From: Rutidosis leptorrhynchoides
Taxonomy: Eukaryota > Streptophyta > Magnoliopsida > Asterales > Asteraceae
Length of the DNA: 64,000 nucleotides
Direction of reading: 5' to 3'
Assembly (NCBI RefSeq): GCF_046630445.1
Contig: NC_092333.1
Location: forward strand, 719,750,001-719,814,000
Notes under the pieces: model-generated
The model's database searches: none
The model's input: only the letters and a program-made list of their open reading frames with translations
What the model was told of the DNA's origin: nothing
Part shown: positions 34,160 to 45,770 of the stretch, one piece after another
How the letters are laid out: each line of letters begins with the position of its first letter
Numbering within the stretch: position 1 is the first letter of the stretch
Program-made: the position numbers and the translations under genes

Positions 34160-36449
34160 GTGCGATATGCAGCAGGAGGTGTAGCTAGGAACATTGCTGA
34201 GTGTGTATCAAAGCTTGGAACAAAGCCTTTTATGATAAGTGCTTTAGGATTGGATATGTCAGGTGACGAATCTCGATACTATGCATCGATTGAGGCCGGC
34301 ATACATGATCTTTTTTTATTGTTTTAAAATTTACAGACTTTTGACTAATTTGAAATTCTACAGGTAATTTGCTGTTGGAGTACTGGAAGTCAGCAGGTTT
34401 ATCAATGAAAGGTACACTTTTGAGTACTAATTCTGATTTTTATAAGTTACATTTTTGTAATAAAGAAAAAGGTTTTGAATTTTGGCATCATTGTGTATGT
34501 TTATGTATGTAAGGCATCCGAATGGGGCATGAGATAGAGACTCCAGTTGTATGTGATATTTTTGACACGGACGGTGAATTAGCTGCTGCTGTTGCAAGTG
34601 TTGAGTCTGTTGTAAGTTACTTTTTCGTATGTCCAAGTTTTTGTATAGGTTAGTGTTTGTTTTACAAATGATATTCACAAATTACATGCTTAATCTGTTG
34701 TCTGTTCTAGGAAAGGTATTACACCCAAGTGGATTGTGCAACTTAAGTCTGATATTGCATCTGCTCCTATGGTTATGGTTGACGCTAACTTAAGTTCAGC
34801 GGCTCTTGAAGCTTCTTGTCAATGTATGTTCCTCCATCATCCGCCACCTGGCATTCTACCCTTTATTTTCCTCAACTTTTTTCTTTATTTTTTTATTTAT
34901 TTTATGAGTGTCTGTATGATGTCGTTTACTTGCAGTAGCAGCAGAGGTTGGTATGCCAGTGTGGTTCGAGCCCGTTTCTGTAGCAAAGTCAAAAAGAGTC
35001 GTTTCAGTTTATGTGAATCTCCTCTTTTTGAAACTCATGTTCTTAAACTAATTAGTTCGAAAAATTATTAAAGTAATTAGAGCTTAGACGTGTCAAGATG
35101 GGCGACTACGCAGGTTGAGTAAAACAGGCCATTATTAAAAGGGCTCGAAAGGAGCTGCTCCTGGTGGTCGGGTCGGGTCAAGGTGCAACTTTTATGTGTT
35201 AATTTTAATTATATATCAAATATCAAAATCTGAATATGTACGTAGAACAACATACGAGGTTTTGTACATTAAAAGTAGACTTTTGGGGGCCTTCTAAACC
35301 CATTCAACCCAGTTGACCCGTTCCATTTCGGCTAGCTTTGGAGAATGATCTATAATAACACAAAGATACTTTACAGATAACCTTTACATCACTAAATGAA
35401 GACGAGCTAATTGCAATGGCCAATGCTCTATCTTTCAAACACACGTTCGCTCCAATTCAAAAGGATAGCAGTACAATAGCATCCCTATTTCAACAACTAA
35501 AACCCGCAATCTGGATTTTGCTTGAAAAAGGCATTAAAGTGGTTGTGCTAACTCTCGGGTCGAAAGGAGTGTTGTAATGTTCTAAAGGACGTCTCAACTT
35601 TCAACAGATTGGACCAAACAGAAACAATAAGTCTCACGAATCACGATATTGGCAAAAGGTTGCACGAAACCGTAAGTCAACTGTGCCCATCTGACCGATT
35701 CTTTAGTGCTTTAAGGCTCGAAGAGAGGTCGAGTAATAGCCCATATGTGGTGCATTTTCCAGCTGTATTATCTAATTCAATTAAAAGACTTACGGGTGCT
35801 GGTGATTGTTTAGTTGGTGGATCGATTGCTTCAATTTGTGCAGGTTTAGATGTAATGCAAAGTATTGCTGTTGGAATTGCAACTGCTAAAGCTACAATTG
35901 AGAAGAAGACAAATGTACCGACTGAATTTAGTTTGGAGCAAATTGCAGGTAGGTTTTAATGATGTAGTAAAATTTAACTGTTTTTTTTTTTGTGAGTCGA
36001 TCGATTGATTTTCGTTTGAGTTATATCTAACATGTTTGGAGATGGGAAAAATGGGTTTGAAAAGTTGAGTGTCTACCCAAGTGTGTTATTATGCGTACAA
36101 CCTTCTAAATCGTTTTATTAATATAATATTTAGATTTTAGATTAATAATGGAAAAAATCAAAAACTTAAACGAGATTGTGCCAGGTCAACTGGTCCAGTT
36201 TCCACCTGTAAAAAATTCACATAAATAACACATCAATATTTTGAACAAAATGGTGGTCGCAGGCTGCCACATTGGTGTGTGATGCATAATGCCTTGTAAA
36301 TCGTTTTATGCTTAGAAAAACATAGTGTAGTGTAGACGGTACCTAGTTAATGAAACACTAAAATTTTGTATTTTTGTTATTATTCTACAGCCGATGCAAG
36401 ATCGGTATACATGGCTGCTAAGGTTGTCTTTGTTCCATCGATGTTATAA
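34160..36449 (+). pseudogene. Broken partial duplicate of the pseudouridine kinase gene
   Basis: Homology to exons 3-9 of the gene at 15786-18836 starts in its intron 2 (about 34118) and runs on past the stop codon. Exons 1 and 2 are absent. The copy of exon 6 (from 34711) lacks two bases near its start, which shifts the frame. The copy of exon 7 ends in a deletion, and the copy of exon 8 has a stop codon at 35575-35577 where the intact gene has TTA. The last exon still ends in SML. It is therefore a host pseudogene, perhaps still transcribed. Exon 3 retains VRYAAGG, probably closer to the ancestral sequence than MRYAEGG in the intact copy. Confidence 0.9.
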
Positions 36450-37000
36450 ATTGATTATTGTGTCCTTTGTGAACTAAGGTTGAATGAATGAATCATCTTT
36501 CATTTAAATCTTTGTTTCACGTTTTACATTCTGCATAAATGAACATATTACTTCGTTACATTCTGTAGTCTTTATGTTGCAAATGAATTTGAAAATGAAA
36601 CCAGGCTCCATTTAAGTTGAGAAACATGTACAGTGCGGGTTGCTTAACGTTATTGCTGAGTACAGTGTAACGATAACAGAAACAATCTCGGGCCACACAC
36701 TCACAACTACGGACGGTGTGTAGTCAGAGTATTTGTGCAATTTGTCGCATTTAAAAGGCGTGATGCTAAAACGTTTTCAAATGGGACATTTTTGCAAATT
36801 TCCCATAAATAACTCTGGTACGCTGAGCCTCTTTTGGGTTTAGCTACAATAAACAATGGACTATTTTTCAAAGCCCAAACACCACACGCATTCTTTTGTA
36901 CAAAATCAATCTTAAACCCTAAATCGTTTTTTATTTTATTTTCTTCTGAAAAGCACAAGCAAGTATATCAAGAGGAAACCACAAAATATCTTATTGATGT
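36450..37000 (+). repeat. End of the segmental duplication
   Basis: Matches 18837-19350, including CCAGGCTCCATTTAAGTTGAG and the CCCTAAATCG..AAGCACAAGCAAG leader. Homology fades at about 36990, ~230 bp before the family C LTR. Confidence 0.7.
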
Positions 37001-37218
37001 AAATGTAAATATAAGTATTTAAGAACCCTACCTTAGTGGTCCAGTGGTTCACCTTTTTATACTTGTGCATTGGGATGTGGTAGGGAGTGATATTGCTTGT
37101 TTTAAACATGTTTTACCTCGCAATATCTTCCCTGCTTTACTCGTTGAAAGTGCAAGGCAAAATGACAGGTGCAATTTTAGATTGAGAAATTGGGAATTCT
37201 GAAAGTGCAGTGTAAAGG
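37001..37218. other. Short unassigned host segment
   Basis: No gene or repeat recognised. It is the left flank of the family C element. Confidence 0.4.
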
Positions 37219-39205
37219 TGTAACGACCCTACTTTTTCCGTTATCTTTTACCGTTAATTATTTAACGACCGTTAATTGTTATTTGTGCCGCGTCATTTCC
37301 ATGACCTATATTATTATTTTAGTAATAATATATTAATTATTATGTGTTAAATGAATATTTGTATTCATATTTTAAATCGTACGTTTCTACGTGTCGCGGA
37401 TTTCTATCCGGCAAATCTTTTCGGTTTTCAAACCAGCGGTCGAGCTTTTGAGATTTTTAAGTTCAAATTATTTTAAATATGATATTTTAATGTCATATAT
37501 TTATATATAGTGTTTATATATATTTTTCGTCGCGTATTTGTTATCTCTCCGAGTTTTCAATCGCGTAGTCGTGTTTTCGCGTTTCGGGTTTCGATCGAGC
37601 GTTCGGGCCACAAGTTATTTAACATTTAACAAGTTGGGCTAGTGGGTCCCACCCCCATGCGATGGATTCGGCCGAACCAAAAGGGGAGGGGGAAACCCCT
37701 TTCGTTTTCCATTTTTGCATTTCAATTTTCATTTCATCATTTACACTACAAACCTATTTTCCTCTCTAGCATTTTCCCTCTTCCTTTTTCTCTTTGTGGC
37801 CGCCGAATACCACCATCAACATCATCAACACCATCAATCAAAATAAAGCTTGGATCCTCTAATCGTTTACACAACCGCGTTCATCTCTTCGATCTCTACA
37901 CGCTCATATCTTTCTTTTCTCGATTAGGGTATAAATCCTAACCCTAGATTTTTAATTTTTCATTTATTTTTCTGTTTATATGTGATATTATGATAGTATG
38001 ATGCTTATATGTTATTGTATTGTTGATTGTATGCGTAGAAATGCTCGATTATATATGTTTTCGGTTTGATTGTTTTGGGACAGCGGTTTGTTTGTTATTT
38101 TCTGAGAACATAACTGATATAAAAGTGAAATTAAAGTGTTTAGATGAGTTCCTCTCATCAAGACATTAATTTTAGACTCCGGATTCATGTTATTTCGATT
38201 CCCGGAGCTCTAGATATGATTAAAATGGTGTTTAATTGAAATTAAAATGTAAGAACGAATTGGTACATGTATGGTCCCACTTTGTGACCACTTTTGGAGT
38301 CTTTAGGGTGTACTAGTGTGTTAGGATTGATGATTGGATGAACTTTCATGTTCGGGTCATCGAAATCCGAGCCACGGATCACCCGTTATGACTAAAACAT
38401 GTTTTTGAACGGATTAAAGCTCCAAGTTGAATAATGGCTGTAGGTCACGACTTGGTGGCTGTTCTTGGGGTGTTCTTGAGCACACTAATGTGTCGGGTGG
38501 GTTGGTTAGGCGAAGATATATATAAGACTCACCGAAAACTGATTCCCGGGGCTCAAGTTATGACCCGATGAACTTTTAATTAAAACTTATGGTTATTAAT
38601 TAAGACTTATGATATAAATAATGAATTTCATTATTAATAAATTACTTATGATATAAAAAGTAATTATTTAATTTAATACTTATGGTATATATATTTATTA
38701 TATCATTTATTAATTAATTATGATTTAATTAAACATTTAATTAAACTTATGATTAATAATACTTTTATTATTAATGAAAAATACTTATGGTAAGTATTAA
38801 ACTTATATTATGAGATTTTTATAATAAGACTTATAATAAGGATTAATTAATTATTTAATTATTATAAGGCTTAGTTATTATTTAATTATATTTTAATTAT
38901 TAAATACTTATGATTTAATAATTTTAATTAGAAACTTATGATATGATTAATAATTCATTATTAATTAATAATACTTATGATATGATTAAAATTTATTATT
39001 AATTAATAATACTTATATTATGATTAATATTTAATTAATTAATTAAATACTTATGTTATTATAATTATAACATTTAAACTTATGTTAACTTTAATAATTC
39101 ATTTTAATTTAATTACACTTATGTTATGACATAATTATACATATATGACGTAAAATAACATTATAACTTATATTATTAATATAACTTATACTTTAAAAAT
39201 TTATG

Positions 39206-39281
39206 TTGACTATGTTTGACCAAGGTTGACTTTTGAGTTGACTTTCAGTTGACTTTGACTTTCAGTTGACTTTTGTTGACT
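39206..39281 (+). promoter_or_regulatory. W-box (TTGACY) cluster in the family C 5' LTR
   Basis: Seven TTGAC[CT] cores in 76 bp. The corresponding stretch of the other family C LTR keeps four. A candidate WRKY-responsive region. Confidence 0.45.
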
Positions 39282-39293
39282 TTCTAATTAAGG

Positions 39294-39468
39294 AAACTTT
39301 CCTAACTTATAAACTTTCCTAATATAGCAACTTTCTAAATATGGAAACTTTCTAAATTTGGAAACTTTCCAAAAATAGAAACTTTCCAAAAATAGAAACT
39401 TTCCTAAAATAGAAACTTTCCATAAAACAGAAACCTGCTAAAAATAGAAACTTTCTAAAAATAGAAAG
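39294..39468 (+). repeat. Short tandem repeat in the family C LTR
   Basis: About ten copies of a 17-18-bp unit of the form GAAACTTTCCAAAAATA, partly degenerate. The small minus-strand ORF across it is a by-product. Confidence 0.7.
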
Positions 39469-40483
39469 TGTGTGTTCGTACGTTGTTCCTATCAAACCGA
39501 TGCATGTTGAGTGTTGTTCTATGTCTACTTGCAACATGTACAATAGCTATCATACCAAGACTTGACCTAAGTTAGTTATTTATATCGACCTGCTTTATTT
39601 ATAGGTCGGCGTTGTGATCATCCCTGATCACTTTACTTCGTTTGCTGTTCGCATTTTTGTGTGGTTACTTCTTTTGCTTTAAGGTGAGTTATAGTCCCGT
39701 TTTTACATACTTTTCAAAGTATATTTTTGGGATGTGATTACATGCATTTTAAGTTACGTTTAGACACAAGTGGCAATTAAATTAAATTATTCATTATGAG
39801 TTGAACAAAAATATTTCCTAGTCTGGTAACTATAATCACTGGTTTCTACTGGTGAACGTGAATCCTACGGATAGATCTATCGGGTTTGACAACCCCATTT
39901 CGAGCTAGTCGCGCTAGCAATTTATAATCGGAATGTTTAGTACTTCGTATTTAGTTGAAGATACACTTGTTCAGTGTATATTATTTATTGTGTTTGGCAA
40001 GGGTAAATAAAGGGTTAAGTGGTTACCATGTGGCTCATTGATAATGGAATAATGTTTTATGTTTTCTAACATTTTAAATCTTGTGGTCTAAAGCTTATAC
40101 GTTTATTTAAACCTATAATTCACTCAACATTTTTGTTGACAGTTTACTCGCATGTTTTCACAGGTACTTGAGTTTGTTTGGTGCTTCCACTGTGTTAGAA
40201 GTGTCTGCATGCATTTGAGCAGATTTTGTTAAACATTTATGAAACATTAAACTTGCATTCTCTTTTTGAATATTTAAACTTGTGGGTTTTGTTGACAATG
40301 TTTTAATGTCAATTTTGGTTATTAATATGTTGGGTTGTTTAAACTACATATTTTGGTATGTTTCCTTTTGGAAAACTTTTGAAATAAAAGAATGCAACGT
40401 TGTTTATTAAATCCATTTAAGTCCGATCAAGCTGTGGGACCAAGTGACGGAGTCGTTAAGTGTTTTGATGGGGCCATCACAGT

Positions 40484-40495
40484 TGGTATCAGAGC
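40484..40495 (+). other. Primer-binding site (initiator tRNA-Met type)
   Basis: TGGTATCAGAGC begins two bases after the LTR end, as in the family A element. Confidence 0.9.
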
Positions 40496-40686
40496 TCTGG
40501 TTGTAGGGAACTAGGCGGTCATAATGTGGTCAACCCGTGGCCTTTAGGGTGCATTAGAGTCTAGTCTACAGCCCGACCCTTCTTGATATAGCATTATTAT
40601 GCATTTCATTCGTATGAGGAATAATTATAAGTTATTACTTATGATATTTCTATGTTGTATGTTGTATGTGGTTTTACTGTTTACAG

Positions 40687-41115
40687 ATGTCGGCTTCAAG
40701 CAACACTTCCGTTCCTGCTCCCGTTTCACCGTCCACTGCCGCTCATCGTGCACGACAGCCTCGCCTAAGAGATCCTGTTAACTACTACATGGCTACCATC
40801 ACTCACATGACCAGGGCTTATACGAATGAGACTCGCATTGATGCTCTTAGCAACTGTATGCGCGTTTTGCCGCATAATGAGTTGATGGATGAGATTAGAG
40901 CTGATATGGATACGTTCGTTAGCTTCAAGAATGGGATTGAGTTTGAGACCCGGAAGTGTAACTGTGAGGTGGACGCTAAGTTCGAGGCTCTTGAGAGCGT
41001 GGTTCGTGGTTTGAAGACGGAGTTGGAGGAGGTGAAAGCAAAGTTGAGGAAGTATGAGACTCCTGACGAGCCTCATACCGGCCCAGCTTATCACACCCGC
41101 TCCAAGCAGATGTGA
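40687..41115 (+). CDS. Extra ORF upstream of gag in the family C element
   Basis: About 142 residues from the ATG at 40687, preceded by TTTACAG. It opens with a Ser/Pro/Ala-rich segment, then a helical part with TRIDALSNCMRVLPHNELMDEI and a heptad-like region LESVVRGLKTELEEVKAKL, probably a coiled coil, ending HTRSKQM. No enzyme motif. It belongs to the retrotransposon by position (between PBS and gag). Its role is unknown. Confidence 0.6.
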   Translation: MSASSNTSVPAPVSPSTAAHRARQPRLRDPVNYYMATITHMTRAYTNETRIDALSNCMRVLPHNELMDEIRADMDTFVSFKNGIEFETRKCNCEVDAKFEALESVVRGLKTELEEVKAKLRKYETPDEPHTGPAYHTRSKQM

Positions 41116-41559
41116 TGTGATGATATCATGATTGATTATTTATTTCATAAGACTTAATGTCCTTTTATACATTCATTTTGGGGTGATGTACGGCGTTTTG
41201 CCGAGGATTTTATTAAGGATTTTGTTATGGGATATTTTTCATTTATGTATGGATGGTTATTTCTTTATGACATCAGTTATCATTATCATATTTTATTTCT
41301 GATGTTGTGACTCTTGGCATGTTATATTATGCGTAATATAGTTCATGTATGTTAGGTGCTATGTATGTTGCATGATTTCTATCATAAAGTATGTATGCAT
41401 GTGGTGGCTATTTCTATAATTATCATAACTGTCATGTTATTACTCATAGTGTTTATTGACTATTATTTTAATGGTTAATCTTTTCGTGTTCGATCTATCC
41501 CTTTATAACACTGGTATTATTCTTAGTACTAACGGTTGTGTTATTCTGTTTTGAAGATC

Positions 41560-42406
41560 ATGCCTCCCCGTGAGTCCAACGAAGCTCGCATGCAACGTCT
41601 TATTTCTGAAGGGATAGCAGCTGCTATGGCAGCTAATGCTAATGCTAATGTGAATAACAACAATCAGGTGGGATGCTCCCACAAGACTTTTATGGCAAGT
41701 CTTTCGCAAGAATTCAGTGGCACCGAAGGACCCATTGAACTTACTCGTTGGTTTGAGAAGATTGAGTATGTTTTTCGGGTTAGTAGAGTCCGGCATGAGG
41801 ACAAGGTTAGTTTCGCCAGCTGCACTCTTAAAGACAGTGCTTTAACTTGGTGGAATAATTTGGTTAGTAGTTTGGGGAATGATGTTGCGTATGGTTTGAC
41901 TTGGAATAATTTTAAAGAGAGAATGATTGCCCGTTATCGTCCTCGGGGTGAACTTAAGAAGTTAGAGGCAGAGCTTAAGAACTTGAAAATGAAGGGCACC
42001 GAATTAGATGCCTATGAGCAAAGGTTCTTTGAGTTGACATTGTTGTGTCCCAATACTTATGCTGATGAGAATCTTAAGATTGAAGCTTATATTGATGGGT
42101 TATCTGAGAAAATTGAGCATGGGGTTGAGTCTAGTGAGCCCCAGACTATTGAAGCTGCTATGTCTATGGCGCATAAGCTTAATGATAAGATTTTGAGGAG
42201 AAGTAAGGCAGCTGTGACTGATGCCAGTGAGGAAGTTGTTAAGAAAGCTGATAATGGGAAAAAGGAAGTGGGATAACAACCGCAACCAGAACCAAAATCA
42301 GCAGAAGAAACAGGATACCTCTAGTTCTAATAACGGGAATCAGCGTGTTTGTCCTCGATGTTATAAGGCTCATGATGGTTATTGCACGGTTACTTGTAAG
42401 AGGTGT
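41560..42406 (+). pseudogene. gag of the family C element, N-terminal portion
   Basis: The gag core reads SQEFSGTEGPIELTRWFEKIE, ALTWWNNLV, NFKERMIARYRPRGE and LEAELKNLKMKGTELDAYEQRF, typical of the Ty3/gypsy capsid domain (PF03732-type). The zinc-knuckle region is split by the family A LTR inserted at 42412. It is a fossil capsid gene, broken. Confidence 0.8.
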
Positions 42407-44082
42407 TCCAATGTGACGATCGCTCCAAATCCATATGGACGAACACGTCATTCATCGATTTCATTGCTAGGTATTTGACCTCTATATGATACGTTTTGTA
42501 AACATTGCATTCTTTTGAAAAGGCACACCATAAATGAATATTTAAATCAAAGGTTTTCGACATCTGATGATTTCTACATATAGACAATCACCATAAATAA
42601 TAGTTTACAATAGTACTTCCGTTGACAATGCAGTCAAAATAAGATACATGGTGATGATTTGGTGAATGCAACGTTTCCTTGAAAAATATGCCATGTAAGA
42701 CTCCATGCACATAGCTTGTCTAACATATAAGCAAACAGTGGAAGACTTCTAGGGAACCTGAGAATAAACATGCTAACAAGTGTCAACACAAAGGTTGGTG
42801 AGTTCATAGTTTTAATGTTTTGCATAATCTGTACATAAAGGTGGATCACAAGATTTCAGTTGTTTCATCCAGAAACGTTTATCAAAATATTCTACAAGAT
42901 TGGGCACCCTGGTAACTAAATTTAACGTATATATAATTTATACCCTTTGTATAATCATCTTAATAATACACACAAACCAACGTGTACGCTTCTCAAATAG
43001 CATACGTTAGTTAAAAGGCTAGTGCTCTAGCTCGGACGGGGATATCAAGCCCTATGGATCCATATACTACTACTCGCGCCCACCAGTTCTTATAACCGGC
43101 AGTTACTAGTTACCAAAGCTAAGGGATTTTCGGTTCAAACTCAGTATAGAATTTAGTATGTACTTGTGTCCATTATTTAAAATAAAGTGCATGTATTCTC
43201 AGCCCAAAAATATATATTGCAAAAGCATTTAAAAAGGGAGCAAATGAAACTCATCTTAGCAGCATATAAAGTCGTTCACCAAAATGTGATCGAAACTCGG
43301 ATTACCAAATAATCGTAGATCTCAACCTAGAGAACATATGTTGGTCAATAAATGTCTATCAAGCTAGGTCAGGTCATAGTGTATCACAATCCTAATGCTC
43401 GAGATCGACATACAAAAGTTATCCAAAGTCGTTTCAAAAAGTCAATTTTGACAACAGTTCAACAAAACGAGATGTGCCTTATATAAGGATTCATTTACTC
43501 GGCTGGTAATATTCAAAAATCCAATTTATCAATCTTACAAACAAGTTGTTTAAATATTAATTGCAGATTCAAAAGCAATTCCAATTAACGTCAATCATAA
43601 TTCAATTGACCATATCTTTTAATTCGTTCATCGAAATTACGCGATTTCTAAATGAAAAGTTATTGATTTTTCGCCAGCTTTTCAAAAACATGCATATCAT
43701 ATACCTTTTATCAGTAATATATGTATTTAATTCGTGATTTATCATAAACTGTTTAACGAAGAAATTTGGCATACAAGCATGCATAAATATATATACTCGA
43801 GCACTAGACATGGATACACAATTAATATATAAAAGATAAGATATGAATGCTCACGTATCAATATTGTGATTCAATATTGTAGGAAAGTACGTAAACGCAA
43901 CAGAGATGATAAACACTAGGTTTGACCTGCGAATATTACCCATAACCTCCATAGTTATAACCCATAATTTCCTTAGCTCTATCCCGCTCGAAACCCATTT
44001 TGAAAGTGACACGCTCATGACCTCGTCATAGTATTTTATGTATTAATACTACTAATAATAATAGGATTAATAATAATATTAA

Positions 44083-44084
44083 TC

Positions 44085-44169
<85 letters not shown>

Positions 44170-44239
44170 TAACAATAACAATAACAATAACAATAACAAT
44201 AACAATAACAATAACAATAACAATAACAATAACAATAAC

Positions 44240-44300
<61 letters not shown>

Positions 44301-44302
44301 TA
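44083..44302. repeat. Compound (AAT)n-(AACAAT)n-(AAT)n microsatellite
   Basis: About 220 bp of AAT repeats with a central AACAAT block at ~44163-44240, located just downstream of the LTR's TATA box (minus-strand sense). The other LTR copies have only short AT-rich sequence here, so this expansion is specific to this copy. Poly-Leu and Ile-Val ORFs across it are artefacts. Confidence 0.9.
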
Positions 44303-44360
44303 AATAACATAAATGATACGGAGTAAAAATGAGTGAGGAAAAGAAACTGAACCAAATCGA

Positions 44361-44438
44361 GTTTTTATAGTATGTGGCCTGCTACAGTACCCCATGCGAT
44401 CGCATGAGTTTTCAGTGTTTTTGTCATGCGATCGCATG
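44361..44438 (-). promoter_or_regulatory. TATA box and phased palindrome pair in the solo family A LTR
   Basis: CATGCGATCGCATG occurs at 44393-44406 and 44425-44438, centres 32 bp apart. The TATA box (CTATAAAAAC on the minus strand, 44361-44370) lies ~34 bp from the nearer one. Confidence 0.65.
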
Positions 44439-44478
44439 GCCGCCTTTTCCGTTTTTGTTTGCTAGTTCGTCGACATCA

Positions 44479-44665
44479 AATAGTGTACTGTAGCAAATAG
44501 TGTTTACTGTAGCAAATAGTGTTTACTGTAGCAAATCACTGTAGCAAAGTCGTTTTCACTGTAGCACTGTAGTAAAGTACGGTTTCACTGTAGCAAATAG
44601 TGTTTTACTGTAGCAAAGTCATTTTTACTGTAGCAAATAATATTTTACTGTAGGAAAGTCGTTTT
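44479..44665. repeat. CTGTAGC(AAA) tandem array in LTR U3
   Basis: About ten copies of ACTGTAGCAAA with spacers such as TAGTGTTT or GTCGTTTTC. It lies next to the palindrome pair on the upstream side. The same CTGTAGC core appears singly beside the palindromes of other LTRs (near 8755-8768 and 44381-44390). Confidence 0.8.
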
Positions 44666-44669
44666 TACT

Positions 44670-44735
<66 letters not shown>

Positions 44736-44906
44736 CATATAATTGTTCATGAATCGTCGAGAGTAGTCAAAGGTAATTGTATATATGAAACAGTTCTAAA
44801 ATTTTGAGACTCAATCTAACAGACTTTGCTTATCGTGTCGAAAACATTGAATCATTTAAAGATAAAGTTTAAATTTGGTCAGAAATTTTCGGGTCATCAC
44901 ATCCAA

Positions 44907-45321
44907 GCAGGGACACATTGCTAAAGATTGTACGGTGCTTATGTCAGGTTCTGCTACTCCTGCTGCAAGTGGTGGTAATAATACTAGTAATAATGGTGGT
45001 AATGGTAATGGGAAGCCGAGAAATGGTGGTAATCAGAGAGTTTGTTATGAATATGGTAAGCCGAGGCATTTTCGTGATGCCTGCCTTAACAAGAAGACTA
45101 CTGAGAATGCACGTGGAAGGGCATTCAACATTAATACCAGGGATGCGGAGGAAGATCCAAAACTTGTCACGGGTACGTTCTCGGTCAACGATTTATCAGT
45201 TTATGTACTATTTGATTCAGGGGCTGATTTGAGTTTTGTGTCGAGTAAATTTAGTCCAAAAATCAAAACACCGTTAACTCCTCTAGACAGTGCTTATGTT
45301 GTAGAGTTAGCTAATGGTAAA
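44907..45321 (+). pseudogene. gag end and protease start of the family C element
   Basis: After the inserted LTR come a knuckle-region remnant, a Gly/Asn-rich linker, a second CYEYGKPRH knuckle-like motif and the aspartic protease motif LFDSGADLSFVS. It stops at 45321, where an Athila-type LTR begins. It is a fossil. Confidence 0.75.
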
Positions 45322-45685
45322 TGATAGTGCTCCAAATGAACATATATTTAGTCGCAATATCCTTCTAATATGTAAAGCTTTTAGTTACTATTGTTCTATT
45401 TTTATGTAATATTCGTTTAAATAAATAAGTGCGAAGACAAAAGAAGAAAATGACGATTTGAAGACGCAAATGACCAAAAAGCTCAAATGTACAAGATACA
45501 ATCTAAGTGGTTCAATTTATTGATAAGAAACGTCTAAAAATGACAAGTGTACAAGTCACGAAACGCAAAGTACAAGATATCTACGCGTACGAAAAGACGT
45601 TCGAGAAACGGGAACCGAGACATAAACCGAGTATCAAGTCAACGGACCTAAAATTACAAGTCAACTATGCACAAGAATATAATAT

Positions 45686-45770
<85 letters not shown>

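Larger units (their letters stand above)
37219..40481 (+). mobile_element. Family C 5' LTR
   Basis: Starts TGTAACGACCC and ends GGGGCCATCACA (3263 bp). Contains very AT-rich repeats of the type ACTTATGATATGATTAA (38590-39180), a W-box cluster (39206-39281), and a tandem of ~17-18-bp units AAATAGAAACTTTCC (39294-39468). Confidence 0.85.
42412..44901 (-). mobile_element. Complete solo LTR of family A inserted in family C gag
   Basis: 2490 bp, TG..CA bounded, with identical 5-bp flanks TCCAA (42407-42411 and 44902-44906), a clean target-site duplication. On the minus strand it runs from TGTGATGACCC at 44901 to CGATCGTCACA at 42412. It includes the CTGTAGC array, the palindrome pair, a TATA box and a large trinucleotide repeat. 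There is no internal element DNA, so it arose by LTR-LTR recombination. Confidence 0.95.
37219..45321 (+). mobile_element. Tekay-like Ty3/gypsy element (family C), interrupted and incomplete
   Basis: It consists of a 5' LTR (37219-40481), a tRNA-Met primer-binding site, an extra ORF, gag and the start of a protease region. A solo family A LTR sits inside gag (42412-44901) and an Athila-type LTR begins at 45322, where this element's visible part ends. Reverse transcriptase, integrase and the 3' LTR are not in the window in recognisable form. It is a broken fossil. The Tekay/Del placement rests on the PBS and gag style. Confidence 0.8.

Noticed and set aside
36707-36958. Minus-strand ORF (83 codons) in the duplicated block
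   Set aside because: The homologous stretch near 19200 is not open in the same way and has no recognisable protein. More likely a leader sequence.
44026-44437. 109- and 133-codon poly-Leu and Ile-Val ORFs
   Set aside because: Translation of the AAT/AACAAT microsatellite.
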